64,000 bases of DNA from Acidobacteriota bacterium. Its GTDB lineage: Bacteria > Acidobacteriota > Thermoanaerobaculia > Multivoradales > J023. This document shows, piece by piece, positions 39,261 through 49,268 of this stretch; position 1 is the stretch's first letter, and each line of letters starts with the position of its first letter. The stretch is taken from positions 1-64,000 of the forward strand of contig JAJCXO010000030.1 in the NCBI GenBank assembly GCA_029263395.1. Reading direction: 5' to 3'. Made by a program: the position numbers and the translations under genes. Under the pieces are notes generated by a model. The model searched no databases. It saw nothing but the letters and a program-made list of their open reading frames with translations, and was not told where the DNA came from.

Positions 39261-40052
39261 TTAGCCACAAAACTCGTGCAGCTTGGTTGCCGGATCCTCC
39301 GCCAACAGCAGAGCTTCGCCGATGAGATAGGCGTCGAAACCGAAGCCGCGTAGCAGTTCGAGATCTTCACGAGAATGGATCCCACTCTCGGACACCTTGA
39401 TCGCACCGGCAGGAAAACTCGGCATCAAGGTTTGTGAATTGGCGATGTCGACTCGGAAGGTACGCAGGTCCCGGTTGTTGACTCCGACCAACTCCCAGGC
39501 CCCCTCGTCGAGCTTCGCCAGGTCGTCGAGATCGTGGGTCTCGATCAACGGCACCAATCCATGGTTGCGTGCCAGCCGGGCATATTGCAATAACTCCTGC
39601 CGAGTGTAGAGCGCAGCGATCAGCAGGACGGCACTAGCTCCAGCTCGACGAGCCCACTGTATCTGCAATGGATCGACGATGAAATCCTTGGCGATCGAAG
39701 GCAGACCAGAGGCTTCGGTGCAGGCCGCCAACAGCTCGTAACTGCCATGGAAAAAATCAGGTTCGACGACTACCGAGAGTGCCGCGGCACCGTTGTTGGC
39801 ATACATCCGCGCTTGACGCAGGGGTTCGATACGATCGACCAGTGAGCCCAGGCTCGGCGACCCCATCTTGACCTCGGCGATCACCGCCTGCCCTCGTCTC
39901 TCGGACAGAGCCCCCAGAAACCGGTTGTTTGCCGGCGTTTGAACCTCGGCATACCCCGGCGGTTCGGTGAAGGTCTGTTCGGCCCGAGCCGCAGTCAATC
40001 GTACCGAGCGCTGTTGGACAATTTTCTTGAGAATATCGGCGATCTCTGCCAT
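39261..40052 (-). CDS. trpC: Indole-3-glycerol phosphate synthase
   Basis: 263 aa, single-domain form. Motifs: VIAEVKMGSPSLG (catalytic Lys), LSVVVEPDFFHGSYELL, IAKDFIVDPLQI, LLIAALYTRQELL, PLIETHDLDDL, VGVNNRDLRTF and KVSESGIHSREDLELLRGFGF in pieces. Converts carboxyphenylamino-deoxyribulose-5-phosphate to indole-glycerol phosphate. It lies 73 bp after trpD, one of the larger gaps in the operon. Confidence 0.96.
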   Translation of the reverse strand: MAEIADILKKIVQQRSVRLTAARAEQTFTEPPGYAEVQTPANNRFLGALSERRGQAVIAEVKMGSPSLGSLVDRIEPLRQARMYANNGAAALSVVVEPDFFHGSYELLAACTEASGLPSIAKDFIVDPLQIQWARRAGASAVLLIAALYTRQELLQYARLARNHGLVPLIETHDLDDLAKLDEGAWELVGVNNRDLRTFRVDIANSQTLMPSFPAGAIKVSESGIHSREDLELLRGFGFDAYLIGEALLLAEDPATKLHEFCG

Positions 40053-40125
40053 TCCATTGGCCTCTCAAATCACACCAAAAAGGATACCTGAAACCTCGAC
40101 CTTCTCACGCTGATGCCCTTAGAGT

Positions 40126-41139
40126 TCAGCGCCCATGTTCGATCAGTTGGGTCAACTTGCGCAGCGCAGCACCCGACGCCAGCGCCTCCCGTGCACGCTG
40201 TAGACCACTGCCAAGATCGTCGACTAGCCCGCCAACATAAAGGGCCGCGGCAGCATTGATGGCAGTGATGTCTGCCAAGGGGCCTTCATGGCCTTCGAGT
40301 ACACCACGAAACAGCGCCGCGTTTTCTTGCGGTGAACCACCGGCGAGGTCTTCGGGCCGGGCACGCGGTATCCCGAGCTCTTCGGGGTCGAAGTCAACCA
40401 CCTTGACGTGACCGTCCCGCACTTCCGCGATGCGGGTTGTGGTGGTGGTTGTGATCTCGTCCAAGCCGTCGGCCCCGTGGACAACAAAAGCATGATCACA
40501 TCCCAATTCGACCTGGACCGTCGCAATGACCTCCACCAGATGTTCGGCATAAACTCCCATCACCTGACGTCGCGCTTTGGCTGGATTGGTCAGCGGCCCG
40601 AGCACGTTGAACAGGGTTCGCACCCCAAGTTCCTTACGCACCGGCATCACTTCCTTCATCGCTGGATGCAGCTTCGGCGCGAACAGAAACGCGATGCCGA
40701 TCGACTCGAGCGCACGGCCGGCACCTTCCGGCGAGCCCTCGATGCCAACACCGAGCTCAGCTAACACGTCGGCGCTCCCCGAGCGACTGGAGACCGACCG
40801 ATTGCCATGTTTGGCTATCGGCACCCCTGCCGCAGCCGCAACCAAAGCCGCTGCGGTCGAAATATTGAACGTCCCTTTACCGTCGCCACCGGTGCCACAG
40901 GTGTCGACCACTCGGTCGACCTGATGGGGGATCGCGATGACCCGACGGCGCATCGCCGCGGCAGCACCGGCAATCTCCGACGGCGCCTCGCCCTTCATCG
41001 CCAACGCCACCAACATTGCAGCTTTCATGGGCTCGGACAACTCACCGTCCATCAGCTGACCGAAAAGCGCCTCGGTCTCGGATCGACTGAGATCTTCGCG
41101 CACCAACCAGCGACGCAACGCATCATGCACCGAAGTCAT
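40126..41139 (-). CDS. trpD: Anthranilate phosphoribosyltransferase
   Basis: 337 aa from ATG 41139, which overlaps the trpG stop by 4 bp (ATGA). Motifs: VVDTCGTGGDGKGTFNISTA (PRPP-binding glycine loop), KHGNRSVSSRSGSADVLAELG, FLFAPKLHPAMKEVMPVRKELGVRTLFNVLGPLTNPA in segments, and HGADGLDEIT. Transfers the phosphoribosyl group to anthranilate. Not fused to trpG, unlike the E. coli arrangement. Confidence 0.97.
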   Translation of the reverse strand: MTSVHDALRRWLVREDLSRSETEALFGQLMDGELSEPMKAAMLVALAMKGEAPSEIAGAAAAMRRRVIAIPHQVDRVVDTCGTGGDGKGTFNISTAAALVAAAAGVPIAKHGNRSVSSRSGSADVLAELGVGIEGSPEGAGRALESIGIAFLFAPKLHPAMKEVMPVRKELGVRTLFNVLGPLTNPAKARRQVMGVYAEHLVEVIATVQVELGCDHAFVVHGADGLDEITTTTTTRIAEVRDGHVKVVDFDPEELGIPRARPEDLAGGSPQENAALFRGVLEGHEGPLADITAINAAAALYVGGLVDDLGSGLQRAREALASGAALRKLTQLIEHGR

Positions 41140-41765
41140 ACCGTGGTTCCGTGGGTCGCAAGCAAATCCGGGCGAGTCACCACTGCCTCGACCGAAGTGT
41201 GGCCACAAATCTCGAGAAAATTCCTCAGCAAGGCGGGGCCGGCGGTCGTCAACACCGATTCGGGATGAAATTGCACTCCCCAATAGGGCAGCTCGCGGTG
41301 ACGCAACGCCATGATGGTTCCACCTTCACTCCAGGCGATGGCCTCGAGCTCCTCCGGGATGGTCTCGGGAAGCACCGTGAGGCTGTGGTAACGAGTCGCC
41401 TGAAAGGGGTTCGGCAGATCCTCAAAGAGCCGGTCGTCCTGGTAACGGACCTGTGACGTCTTACCATGCATCAAACGCGGTGCTCGATCGACAACCGCAC
41501 CGCACACTTCCCCTAAACACTGATGACCGAGACAGACTCCCAGGAGCGGGACCTCCGGACGGCTTGCCAACAATTGCAGACAGACCCCCGCCGATTCGGG
41601 ACGCCCGGGCCCGGGGGACAGCACAATCCCGGCAGGCTGACGGGCGAGCAATGTTTCGACGTCTTCCACATCATTGCGCACCACCTCGACCTCGGCACCG
41701 AACTCGAGTAGCTGTTGCACCAAGTTGTAGGTGAACGAATCATAGTTGTCGATCAACAGAATCAC
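41136..41765 (-). CDS. trpG: Anthranilate synthase component II (glutamine amidotransferase)
   Basis: 209 aa with a GTG start at 41765 giving ILLIDNYDSFTYNLVQ. Class I amidotransferase: LSPGPGRPESAG, Cys in LLGVCLGHQCLGEVCG, His/Glu in GVQFHPESVLT. It supplies ammonia to TrpE and may also serve p-aminobenzoate synthesis (PabA role), since the family is shared. It follows trpE after a 47-bp spacer built of 17-bp repeats. Confidence 0.94.
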   Translation of the reverse strand: MILLIDNYDSFTYNLVQQLLEFGAEVEVVRNDVEDVETLLARQPAGIVLSPGPGRPESAGVCLQLLASRPEVPLLGVCLGHQCLGEVCGAVVDRAPRLMHGKTSQVRYQDDRLFEDLPNPFQATRYHSLTVLPETIPEELEAIAWSEGGTIMALRHRELPYWGVQFHPESVLTTAGPALLRNFLEICGHTSVEAVVTRPDLLATHGTTV

Positions 41766-41770
41766 AGCAC

Positions 41771-41830
41771 GGTCCCCCTCATGGCACGGTCTCTCTCAAG
41801 GCAAGGTCTCCTTCAAGGCTCAGTCTCCAG
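41771..41830. repeat. 17-bp tandem repeat between trpE and trpG
   Basis: Units of 17 bp start at 41771, 41788 and 41805 (consensus GGTCTCCCTCAAGGCAC), with a partial fourth at 41822. They fill the spacer and reach into the last codons of trpE. The units differ at a few positions each. Confidence 0.75.
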
Positions 41831-43297
41831 ATGTTTAGCGAGCTCGACAGCCGCCATCAGCCCTGCTGCTTTGTTTTCGGTCTCCCGCTCCTCTGCCGCC
41901 GGATCCGAGTCGGCGACAATACCAGCCCCAGCAGCAACCGAGGTCTCTCCATTGCCTACAACCAGCGTCCGAATGGTGATGCAAGTGTCGATATCTCCCG
42001 AGAAGGAGAAGTATCCGATGGCACCACCGTAGGGGCCGCGAGCCTCGGGCTCCAACTCGTCAATGATCTCCATCGCCCGGATCTTGGGCGCACCGGAAAG
42101 AGTCCCAGCGGGGAAACAGGCCAGAAGGGCATCAAGTCCATCATGGTGATGATCGAGGTCAGCTTCGACGTTCGAAACCAGATGCATGACATGGCTGTAG
42201 CGCTCGATCTCCATGAAACTAGCGACCCTCACCGTCCCTGGAGCACCGATCTTGCCCAGGTCGTTACGGCCCAGGTCGACCAGCATCACATGCTCGGCAC
42301 GCTCTTTGGGGTCACTCTCGAGATCCTCAGCCAACCGTTGATCACCCTCCGCGTCCACCCCGCGTGGACGGGTGCCGGCAATCGGTCGAGTCGCGATCCT
42401 GTGACCGGTCTTGCGCACCAGCATCTCGGGCGAGGTGCTGATCAGTGTCGCGTCGGGCAAATCGAGCAGTACCATGTAGGGGCTCGGATTGATCATCCTC
42501 AGGGCACGGTAGAGGGCAAGCGGACCTGGAGCTTCTGGCACCGTCCATCTGCGGGCTAGCACGACCTGGAAAATATCGCCCGCCGCAATGTATTCCTTCG
42601 CTCGACTGACCGCGGCACGATAACTGGCGCCGTCGAGACTGGCTTCTCCAAAGCCGGCAGGCAAACCCTTGCCCGTACTCGGTGCTGGCATCGCTACCGC
42701 CCGCGTGCCACCGTCGGTGGTCAACAGGCGCGACAGCTCAGCCAGCGACCTCTCAGCGTCCAACATGGTGGTTTCGCCTTCAATCTCGTTGGCGATCGCC
42801 AGCACTCGTTGTTGTGCGTGATCAAAAACCACCAAGGTATCGAAGCGCCCGATCACGGCGATCGGTAGGCCAAAAGTGTCCGGTGGTCGCGAGGGCAAAC
42901 GTTCGATCAACCGCACCATGTCGTACCCAAAGAAGCCGACATAACCACCGGTGAGAGGGATCGGACCACGATCGCTTTCGATCGAACCCAGAACCTGTCG
43001 CAGCGCCTCCAGAGGTTCGCCGTCGAGATCACTGCGCTGCCCGTCACGTTCGAGCTCGAGCCGATCCTCATAGAGACGGTAAAGCTCGGTCGGTTTGGCA
43101 CCGAGAAAGCTGAACCGCGACACCTGTTCGCCACCGGTGACGCTCTCTAGTAGAAAACGTACCGGTGAAAGCTCCTCTAGCCGGCGGTAAACTGCTAGCG
43201 GCGTCAAGCTGTCCGCCAAGAACTCGCGGACGTGCACAACCGCCCGTCGCGTCTTGGATTCTGAGGTCGAAGATCTGCTTACTGCGCTAGCCATCAC
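41813..43297 (-). CDS. trpE: Anthranilate synthase component I
   Basis: 494 aa. Chorismate-utilising enzyme: [20 protein letters not shown] (Trp-feedback LLES element), [67 protein letters not shown] and [13 protein letters not shown]. The GTG at 43297 overlaps the hisIE stop by 4 bp (GTGA); the adjacent ATG at 43294 also works. This overlap physically joins the his and trp gene sets. The LLES motif implies feedback inhibition by Trp. Confidence 0.97.
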   Translation of the reverse strand: MMASAVSRSSTSESKTRRAVVHVREFLADSLTPLAVYRRLEELSPVRFLLESVTGGEQVSRFSFLGAKPTELYRLYEDRLELERDGQRSDLDGEPLEALRQVLGSIESDRGPIPLTGGYVGFFGYDMVRLIERLPSRPPDTFGLPIAVIGRFDTLVVFDHAQQRVLAIANEIEGETTMLDAERSLAELSRLLTTDGGTRAVAMPAPSTGKGLPAGFGEASLDGASYRAAVSRAKEYIAAGDIFQVVLARRWTVPEAPGPLALYRALRMINPSPYMVLLDLPDATLISTSPEMLVRKTGHRIATRPIAGTRPRGVDAEGDQRLAEDLESDPKERAEHVMLVDLGRNDLGKIGAPGTVRVASFMEIERYSHVMHLVSNVEADLDHHHDGLDALLACFPAGTLSGAPKIRAMEIIDELEPEARGPYGGAIGYFSFSGDIDTCITIRTLVVGNGETSVAAGAGIVADSDPAAEERETENKAAGLMAAVELAKHLETEP

Positions 43298-43977
43298 GCT
43301 GCTCCATCTTGATCGGACCGTGCCTCGCGATGCCTGCGTTGCAACTCTTCGCCCAAACGGGCTGGTTCGACACCGGTTGCAAGCAACAGAACCAACAGGT
43401 GGTAAAGCAGGTCGGCCCCTTCCTCGACCACTGCCTGGCCATCATCCGAAGTTGAGGACAACGCCGCGATCACCGTCTCGACCGCCTCCTCACCCACTTT
43501 CTGCGCAACCCGTGGCAGGCCGGCAGCGAGCAGCCGTGCGGTGTAGCTCGACTCGTCAGCAGCCTCTTGCCTCTGTTCGAGAATCTGCCACAGCCAGCCG
43601 AGCTCTAGCTGAGCTGGATTGGGTTCGAAACAGCTCCGCGTACCACGGTGACACGCTGGCCCCGCCGGACGCACACGCAGCAGCAGGGCGTCTTGATCAC
43701 AATCGGTGCGCATTTCGACCACTTCGAGGGTGTTGCCGGAGGTTGCCCCTTTCAGCCACAGTTCCTTCCGCGACCGACTCCAAAAGTGCGCCAATTGGGT
43801 CGCTATCGTCTTCTCTACCGCCTCGCGATTGGCGTAAGCCAGCATCAACACCGCGCCGCTCGTTTCGTCCTGTGCAATCACTGGCAGCAACCCACGATCG
43901 TCGTAGGTCAAGGCTGCTGGATCGATTGCCTCGAGACCGGCGTCATGCCTACCATCGTCTGGTCTACCGGTTGTCAT
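43294..43977 (-). CDS. hisIE: Bifunctional phosphoribosyl-AMP cyclohydrolase / phosphoribosyl-ATP pyrophosphatase
   Basis: 227 aa from ATG 43977, overlapping the hisF stop (ATGA). HisI domain (about 15-125): [39 protein letters not shown], the metal-binding [11 protein letters not shown] and [12 protein letters not shown]. HisE domain (about 130-225): [32 protein letters not shown] and [10 protein letters not shown]. Catalyses steps 2 and 3 of histidine synthesis. The stop overlaps the trpE start. Confidence 0.96.
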   Translation of the reverse strand: MTTGRPDDGRHDAGLEAIDPAALTYDDRGLLPVIAQDETSGAVLMLAYANREAVEKTIATQLAHFWSRSRKELWLKGATSGNTLEVVEMRTDCDQDALLLRVRPAGPACHRGTRSCFEPNPAQLELGWLWQILEQRQEAADESSYTARLLAAGLPRVAQKVGEEAVETVIAALSSTSDDGQAVVEEGADLLYHLLVLLLATGVEPARLGEELQRRHREARSDQDGAA

Positions 43978-44765
43978 GCTCCACTCTCCCGCATCGGAAA
44001 CCCCTGTTGTGCCAGGTAGGCTTTGACTTCCCCTACCGTATACGTTCCTTGGTGAAAGATCGACGCGGCCAGGACGGCCGCGGCTCCCGCCCGCAGCGCT
44101 GCTGCCAGATGCTCCGGCCGACCGGCACCGCCCGATGCGATCACCGGCACCCGGACCCGTTGGCAAACCTCGGCAAGCAACTCGAGATCGTAACCGTCCT
44201 GCGTACCATCGCTGTCGATGCTGGTCAGCAAAATCTCGCCCGCACCACGCTCGACGCCTTCGACGATCCACTCGATGGCGTCGAGGCCTCGTGGCCGACG
44301 GCCACCGTGGGTGACCACTTGCCAACGGCTGTCGGCTCGTGGTTCTTCCCATCGCCCGGCATCAACCGACAACACCACACATTGGCTACCGAAACGATGA
44401 GCCAGCTCGTCGAGTAGCTCGGGGCGATCAATTGGTGACGAGTTGAGCGCCACCTTGTCGGCGCCGGAACGCAAAAGGCGTTCGGCGTCTTCCACCCGAC
44501 GGACGCCACCACCGACGCTGAGCGGGATAAAAACCTGCTCAGCGGTGCGACGAATCCAGTCGCGATCGGCGTCACGGCCCTCCGGGGACGCCGTGATATC
44601 GAGAAACACGATCTCGTCGGCACCTTGCTCGGCGTACCGCGCCGCACACTCCGCTGGATCTCCTTGATCCTGGAGGTTTTGGAAACGCACCCCCTTGACC
44701 ACCCGACCATCGCGCACGTCGAGGCAGGGGATGATCCGGCTCGTCAAACCGGTCGCCGTCGTCAT
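43974..44765 (-). CDS. hisF: Imidazole glycerol phosphate synthase, cyclase subunit
   Basis: 263 aa from ATG 44765 (ATGA overlap with hisA). TIM barrel: [18 protein letters not shown] (catalytic Asp), ELQ-type phosphate sites [41 protein letters not shown] (second catalytic Asp) and [13 protein letters not shown]. Works with HisH, encoded two genes upstream, to make imidazole glycerol phosphate and AICAR. Confidence 0.97.
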   Translation of the reverse strand: MTTATGLTSRIIPCLDVRDGRVVKGVRFQNLQDQGDPAECAARYAEQGADEIVFLDITASPEGRDADRDWIRRTAEQVFIPLSVGGGVRRVEDAERLLRSGADKVALNSSPIDRPELLDELAHRFGSQCVVLSVDAGRWEEPRADSRWQVVTHGGRRPRGLDAIEWIVEGVERGAGEILLTSIDSDGTQDGYDLELLAEVCQRVRVPVIASGGAGRPEHLAAALRAGAAAVLAASIFHQGTYTVGEVKAYLAQQGFPMRESGA

Positions 44766-45484
44766 GCCTCGCTCCCGCGGCAAGCCGCCAAACCTTCAGC
44801 AACCGTAAACAACCCTTCGTACAGGGCTTTGCCGACAATTGCACCGGCAATCTCCGGTACCCGTGACGCTGCCCGCAGATCATCGAGACTACGGACACCA
44901 CCGGACAGCAAGGCTGGCATCCCGGTCAGGTTCGCCACCTGCTGGACCAACTCGAGGTTGGGGCCTTCGAGCATACCGTCGCGTTCGACGTCGGTAACCA
45001 AAACCGCCGGACAGGCCAAACCTCGCAGGCGCTCGGTAACCTCTGCCAAAGACGCCTGGGCCGCTTCCGTCCACCCCGCGATTCGCAGCTTACCATCAGC
45101 CACCTCGAGGGCTGGAACTACGCGACCGGGGAAGGCCTCAACGATACGACGAAACGCCTCATGATCCCTGGCTACCATGGATCCCAGCACTACCCGCTCA
45201 CAACCTGCCTGCAACGCCCAGTCGACCGCTTCGAGGTTGTGCAAGCCGCCTCCGAACTCGATCCGGACGTCACTGGTGGCCAATTCGGCAACCAACGGGC
45301 GTTGCGGAGCCTCACCGAAGGCCGCGTCCAGATCAACAACATGCACCCGTTCGGCACCAGCCTCAATGTATTGGCGCAGCACGTCTCGTGCGTCGAGACC
45401 GTAACTTCGGCGTCGGCCGTCGTCACCTTGGACTAATCGCACGACCTCGCCGTGGCGCAGATCAATTGCCGGAATCAGCTGCAT
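44762..45484 (-). CDS. hisA: ProFAR isomerase (phosphoribosylformimino-AICAR-P isomerase)
   Basis: 240 aa TIM barrel: [19 protein letters not shown] (catalytic Asp), [59 protein letters not shown] (second Asp) and [14 protein letters not shown] dedicated trpF lies downstream, so it is monofunctional. The ATG at 45484 lies 23 bp inside hisH. Confidence 0.96.
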   Translation of the reverse strand: MQLIPAIDLRHGEVVRLVQGDDGRRRSYGLDARDVLRQYIEAGAERVHVVDLDAAFGEAPQRPLVAELATSDVRIEFGGGLHNLEAVDWALQAGCERVVLGSMVARDHEAFRRIVEAFPGRVVPALEVADGKLRIAGWTEAAQASLAEVTERLRGLACPAVLVTDVERDGMLEGPNLELVQQVANLTGMPALLSGGVRSLDDLRAASRVPEIAGAIVGKALYEGLFTVAEGLAACRGSEA

Positions 45485-46142
45485 GGGCGAGCTCCAAGTA
45501 GTTCGAGAGTAGGCTCAGTCCAGCGGGGCCGCTCCGCTCTGGATGAAACTGTGTGCCCAAGATGCGATCGCGACCCGCCACGGCGGTGAAGGGCACCCCG
45601 TGGGTCGCTCGTGCCAAACATGTGGGCTCCGCTGACTCCGCTATCGCGAGTGGAGCGAAGCTGTGGACAAAGTAGAAATAGCTGCCATTGGGGATGCCTG
45701 CGAACAGTGGATGGTTATTTTCGTCGTGCAGTCGGTTCCAGCCGATATGAGGTACCGGTACGTCGTCTGGCAGCTGTCGGATGACTCCTGGCAACAAGCC
45801 TAATCCGTCGGTCGAACCAAATTCCTCGCCACGATCGAACAGCAGCTGAAACCCGACACAAATTCCCAACAGCCAGGCACCGCGCTCTAACGCGGCTCGC
45901 AAAGCCTCTTCCATCTCACCTCGCAGCGTCTCTCGAGGTGGTCTGAAGGCCCCGACGCCGGGCAACACCAGGCATTTTGCCGACGCGATGACTCGCGGAT
46001 CGGTTGTCACCCGGCACTGCAGGCCGCCATGGGACTGTGCACCGACATGGCGTAGAGCACGCGCCAAGTTGTCGAGATTGCCCACTCCGGCATCGATGAC
46101 GACCACTTCCAAGGCAGAGTAGATCTGTCGCCCATGGGTCAT
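45462..46142 (-). CDS. hisH: Imidazole glycerol phosphate synthase, glutaminase subunit
   Basis: 226 aa. Class I amidotransferase: VVVIDAGVGNLDNLARALRH, LVLPGVGAFRPP, Cys in LLGICVGFQLLFD, His/Glu in GTQFHPERSG. Supplies ammonia to HisF. It starts at ATG 46142 with a 4-bp overlap (ATGA) with hisB. The Arg in HPERS replaces the more common Lys. Confidence 0.95.
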   Translation of the reverse strand: MTHGRQIYSALEVVVIDAGVGNLDNLARALRHVGAQSHGGLQCRVTTDPRVIASAKCLVLPGVGAFRPPRETLRGEMEEALRAALERGAWLLGICVGFQLLFDRGEEFGSTDGLGLLPGVIRQLPDDVPVPHIGWNRLHDENNHPLFAGIPNGSYFYFVHSFAPLAIAESAEPTCLARATHGVPFTAVAGRDRILGTQFHPERSGPAGLSLLSNYLELAHAADSGN

Positions 46143-46738
46143 GCCGTCAGCGTCCCTTTGGTGCTCGGTACGTCTGCTTGACCAGCCCGCAGTACAACCG
46201 CTTGCCGCAACGCGAGGGCTACCGCCTTGAAGGCGGCCTCAGCGGCATGATGCCCGTTGCGGGCTGCCAAGATGTCGAGATGCAGAGTCAATCGCCCGCG
46301 ATCGGCGAAAGCGTGAAAAAAATCGTTGATCAAAGACAACGGGAATTGCTGAGTCACCCACGTGCTCTCCAACTCTGGCGGCATGCTGCTGGCTAAGAAG
46401 CCGCGCCCTGAGACATCTACCACCGCCCTTGCCAGCGCCTCGTCCAACGGTGCATAGGCATGGGCAAAACGAACAATGCCGCGCCGATCTCCGAGCGCCT
46501 CCACCAGCGCCTCGCCCAGGCAGATCCCGACATCCTCGACCGTATGGTGGAGATCAACGTAGGTATCACCCTTGGCCTTGATCTCGAGTCCCAAACCACC
46601 ATGTGTCGCCAACGCGTCCAACATGTGCGCGAAGAAACCGTCCGGCACATCGATCGCACGACGGCCACCAGCCAGGTTCAACGTCAAGTTGATCTCGGTC
46701 TCCGAGGTGCGTCGCTCGACGCGAGCTTGCCGACTCAC
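46139..46738 (-). CDS. hisB: Imidazoleglycerol-phosphate dehydratase
   Basis: 199 aa, monofunctional (no phosphatase domain). Motifs: FFAHMLDALATHGGLGLEI, DLHHTVEDVGICLGEAL (His/Glu Mn ligands), FAHAYAPLDEAL and NGHHAAEAAFKAVALALR (second Mn-ligand helix). GTG start at 46738 overlapping the hisC stop (GTGA). Histidinol phosphatase must be encoded elsewhere; none is in this operon. Confidence 0.96.
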   Translation of the reverse strand: MSRQARVERRTSETEINLTLNLAGGRRAIDVPDGFFAHMLDALATHGGLGLEIKAKGDTYVDLHHTVEDVGICLGEALVEALGDRRGIVRFAHAYAPLDEALARAVVDVSGRGFLASSMPPELESTWVTQQFPLSLINDFFHAFADRGRLTLHLDILAARNGHHAAEAAFKAVALALRQAVVLRAGQADVPSTKGTLTA

Positions 46739-47904
46739 TGCGACACTCCCGCTTGCACCGTCACGTCTGCTTCCGGCAACGTCGGATGTGCTGAAGGTGA
46801 GGACAACATCTCAGAAAGCGCTTCCCGGGTCGCCCGCAGTGCAACACCGTTGCCAATCGAGACTCGGAAACAGCCGGCGAGCCCCGGGTAGGCGCTGACG
46901 TCCCGCACCCGAATACTGGCGGCCTCGAGGCCGGCGAGCACTTGTTCGAGCTCGACGTGCTCCGGACACCGCGCCAACACAAAGTTGGTCTGCGAGGGGA
47001 AAACGTCAAATCCGAGATCCTCCAACATCTGTCGCCATTGATCGCGACGTCCGATCACCGCCCGTACCCGGCGTTCCACCGCGGCGCTCGACGCCAGTGC
47101 TGCCTCGGCCGCCAGCTCGCTGGCAAAGTTGAGGTTGTAGGGCAACTTGACTTTGATCAGTTCGGTCACCAAGGCCGGATCCGCCAACATGTAACCCACT
47201 CTCCAGGCCGCCATCGTCCAGGCTTTGGACAGCGTACGGAAGATCATCAAGTGGCGATAGCGCGCCAGTAACGGCCGGTAGTCGATATCGCAAAACTCGT
47301 CATAAGCATTGTCGAGCAGTAGCGGCGCTTGCAAACGATCCAACAGGCGCGCCAACGCTTCGATGCTCACCGCCTCACCGGTTGGATTGTTGGGTGAGCA
47401 CAGAATCAACGGTCGGGTCGGGTCGCTCTCGACCTCCCGTTCGAGCTCTGCCATCGGCAGCCTCAAATCGTCACGGGGTGGCAAGAACCGGGGTTGCGCA
47501 TGGCTACGCAGCGCAAGCAATTTGTAGAGGCTGAAGCTCGGTACGGTACCCAAGACTTCTTGCCCCACTCGGGTCACGGCGCCGACCGTGAGAGCCAAGA
47601 GCTCACCCGAGCCATTGCCCAGCAGCACGCCTTCACCGGGCCATCCCTGGTTTCGACCAATCACATGCCGTAGGTGATCGGAGTTGAAATCGGGGTAAGC
47701 GCCCCACGAACGGCTAGCGAGTGGCGCCAGGATCCGCTGCTTGACCGGCAGCGGCAGATCGAAAGGCATTTCGTTCTGATCGAGTTTGAAACGACAGGGC
47801 GAGCGATCCAGCTGGTACGCCTGCAGCTGACGTAGCTCGGGGCGTACACAGGAGGCAGGATCAAAAGACATCGCGGGCTCGCGACTCGAAGCGGGTTGCA
47901 TCAT
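46735..47904 (-). CDS. hisC: Histidinol-phosphate aminotransferase
   Basis: 389 aa from ATG 47904 (AGAGGA upstream; GTG 47907 and ATG 47901 are adjacent options). PLP class I/II fold: LDQNEMPFDLP, GNGSGELLALT, ILCSPNNPTGE, LLDNAYDEFC, the PLP lysine in FRTLSKAWTMAAWRVGY, and SQTNFVLARCP. Converts imidazole-acetol phosphate to histidinol phosphate. The spacer before it, after hisD, is 77 bp. Confidence 0.95.
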   Translation of the reverse strand: MMQPASSREPAMSFDPASCVRPELRQLQAYQLDRSPCRFKLDQNEMPFDLPLPVKQRILAPLASRSWGAYPDFNSDHLRHVIGRNQGWPGEGVLLGNGSGELLALTVGAVTRVGQEVLGTVPSFSLYKLLALRSHAQPRFLPPRDDLRLPMAELEREVESDPTRPLILCSPNNPTGEAVSIEALARLLDRLQAPLLLDNAYDEFCDIDYRPLLARYRHLMIFRTLSKAWTMAAWRVGYMLADPALVTELIKVKLPYNLNFASELAAEAALASSAAVERRVRAVIGRRDQWRQMLEDLGFDVFPSQTNFVLARCPEHVELEQVLAGLEAASIRVRDVSAYPGLAGCFRVSIGNGVALRATREALSEMLSSPSAHPTLPEADVTVQAGVSQ

Positions 47905-47981
47905 CACGTCCTCTCATTGCGTTGGCGTCTAATCTCACACTCGGGCATTACATATCGATCGTCGGTCAGTTCAGTCGTCTA

Positions 47982-49268
47982 TTACTTCAATCGTCTGCGA
48001 GCTGAGGCCGCATGGGCGGGTAAACCTTCGGCATCAGCCAACACGGCGGCGGCCGCGGCGGTCCGATGCGCAGCTGAGGGATCAAAACGCACCACATGCG
48101 AGCGCCGCACAAAATCTTCAACCCCTAGAGCCGACGCGAATCGTGCCGTGCCGCCGGTAGGTAACACATGACTTGGCCCAGCGATGTAGTCGCCAAACAC
48201 CACCGGCGTCGAAGGTCCAACAAAAATCGCCGCTGCGGTTGACACTCGCTCGACCAGCGCTTCAGCGGCACTCCCGACCAACTGCAGATGTTCGGGCGCC
48301 AGCGCCTCGGCAACCGCCAGTGCCTCCTCCATATCGCCTACCACCAACGCCGTCTCGAGGGCCGCTTTCGCTACCTCTGCGGTTGCCAAGCCCTTGAGCT
48401 GTCGAGTCAACTCGCCAGCAACTTGCTTCGCCAGCTTGCGCTGGTCCGTCACCAGCAAGGCCAACGCCCTTGGATCGTGCTCCGCCTGCGCCAACAGGTC
48501 GGACGCTACCAACGCTGGATCTGCATCGCCACTGGCCACAATCACGACCTCACTGGGACCAGCTAAACCGTCGATCGCGACGTTGGCGGAAACCAGGTGT
48601 TTAGCGGCCGTCACCCAGGCGTTGCCAGGCCCGACAATCTTGTCGACTCGAGGGACACTTTCGGTGCCATAAGCGAGTGCAGCCACCGCCTGTGCGCCAC
48701 CCATTCCCCAGACCTCTTTGACGCCCAACAGCTGACAGACCCGACGCAAGGCACTGCTTCGCTGCCAGGCTCGCGGCGGCGTCACGACAACAATGTCTTC
48801 CACCCCAGCAATCCGCGCCGGCACCACCGTCATCACCGCGGTCGAGGCGTAGGCTGCACGTCCACCGGGAACATAGACGCCGACACGACGGACCGGCGTC
48901 CGGCGTTCCTCCAGTTCGATACCGCCTTCAGCCTGGCGGCTCCCCGGGTGAACCTGCCCCTCGTGATAACGCTCGACCGCAGCAATCGCCCGCACCAGCG
49001 CCTGTTCGACGCCATCAGGCAATTCCTCGTCGTCATCCGGTCGAGGTGTCACCTGCAACTTCAGCTCGTCGATCGAACGTGCCTTGAAGCCATCGTACTT
49101 TCGCACCGCTTTGAGCAGGGCGCGGTCGCCACCACGACGCACTCCATCCACAATACGGCTGGCACTTGTCAGGACTTCACCGGCCAACATCGCGTCGCCG
49201 CGACGCCCCAACCGGTCAAGCAACTTGCTGCCCTGGCGAGACTTCGACTCGAGAATCTTGAATGCCAT
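47982..49268 (-). CDS. hisD: Histidinol dehydrogenase
   Basis: 428 aa, normal length. Motifs: RRVGVYVPGGRAAYASTAVM, VTPPR, GVKEVWGMGGAQAVAALAYG, VDKIVGPGNAWVTAAKHLV, DGLAGPSEVVIVASGDADPALVASDLLAQAEHD in pieces, LAPEHLQL (catalytic Glu/His) and GPSHVLPTGGTARFASAL (His). Zinc enzyme for the last two oxidations to histidine. Its ATG shares one base with the hisG stop (TAATG). Confidence 0.97.
   Translation of the reverse strand: MAFKILESKSRQGSKLLDRLGRRGDAMLAGEVLTSASRIVDGVRRGGDRALLKAVRKYDGFKARSIDELKLQVTPRPDDDEELPDGVEQALVRAIAAVERYHEGQVHPGSRQAEGGIELEERRTPVRRVGVYVPGGRAAYASTAVMTVVPARIAGVEDIVVVTPPRAWQRSSALRRVCQLLGVKEVWGMGGAQAVAALAYGTESVPRVDKIVGPGNAWVTAAKHLVSANVAIDGLAGPSEVVIVASGDADPALVASDLLAQAEHDPRALALLVTDQRKLAKQVAGELTRQLKGLATAEVAKAALETALVVGDMEEALAVAEALAPEHLQLVGSAAEALVERVSTAAAIFVGPSTPVVFGDYIAGPSHVLPTGGTARFASALGVEDFVRRSHVVRFDPSAAHRTAAAAAVLADAEGLPAHAASARRRLK

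Noticed and set aside
38554-45484. Bifunctional PriA replacing HisA and TrpF
   Set aside because: Distinct hisA and trpF genes with their own signature motifs are both present.
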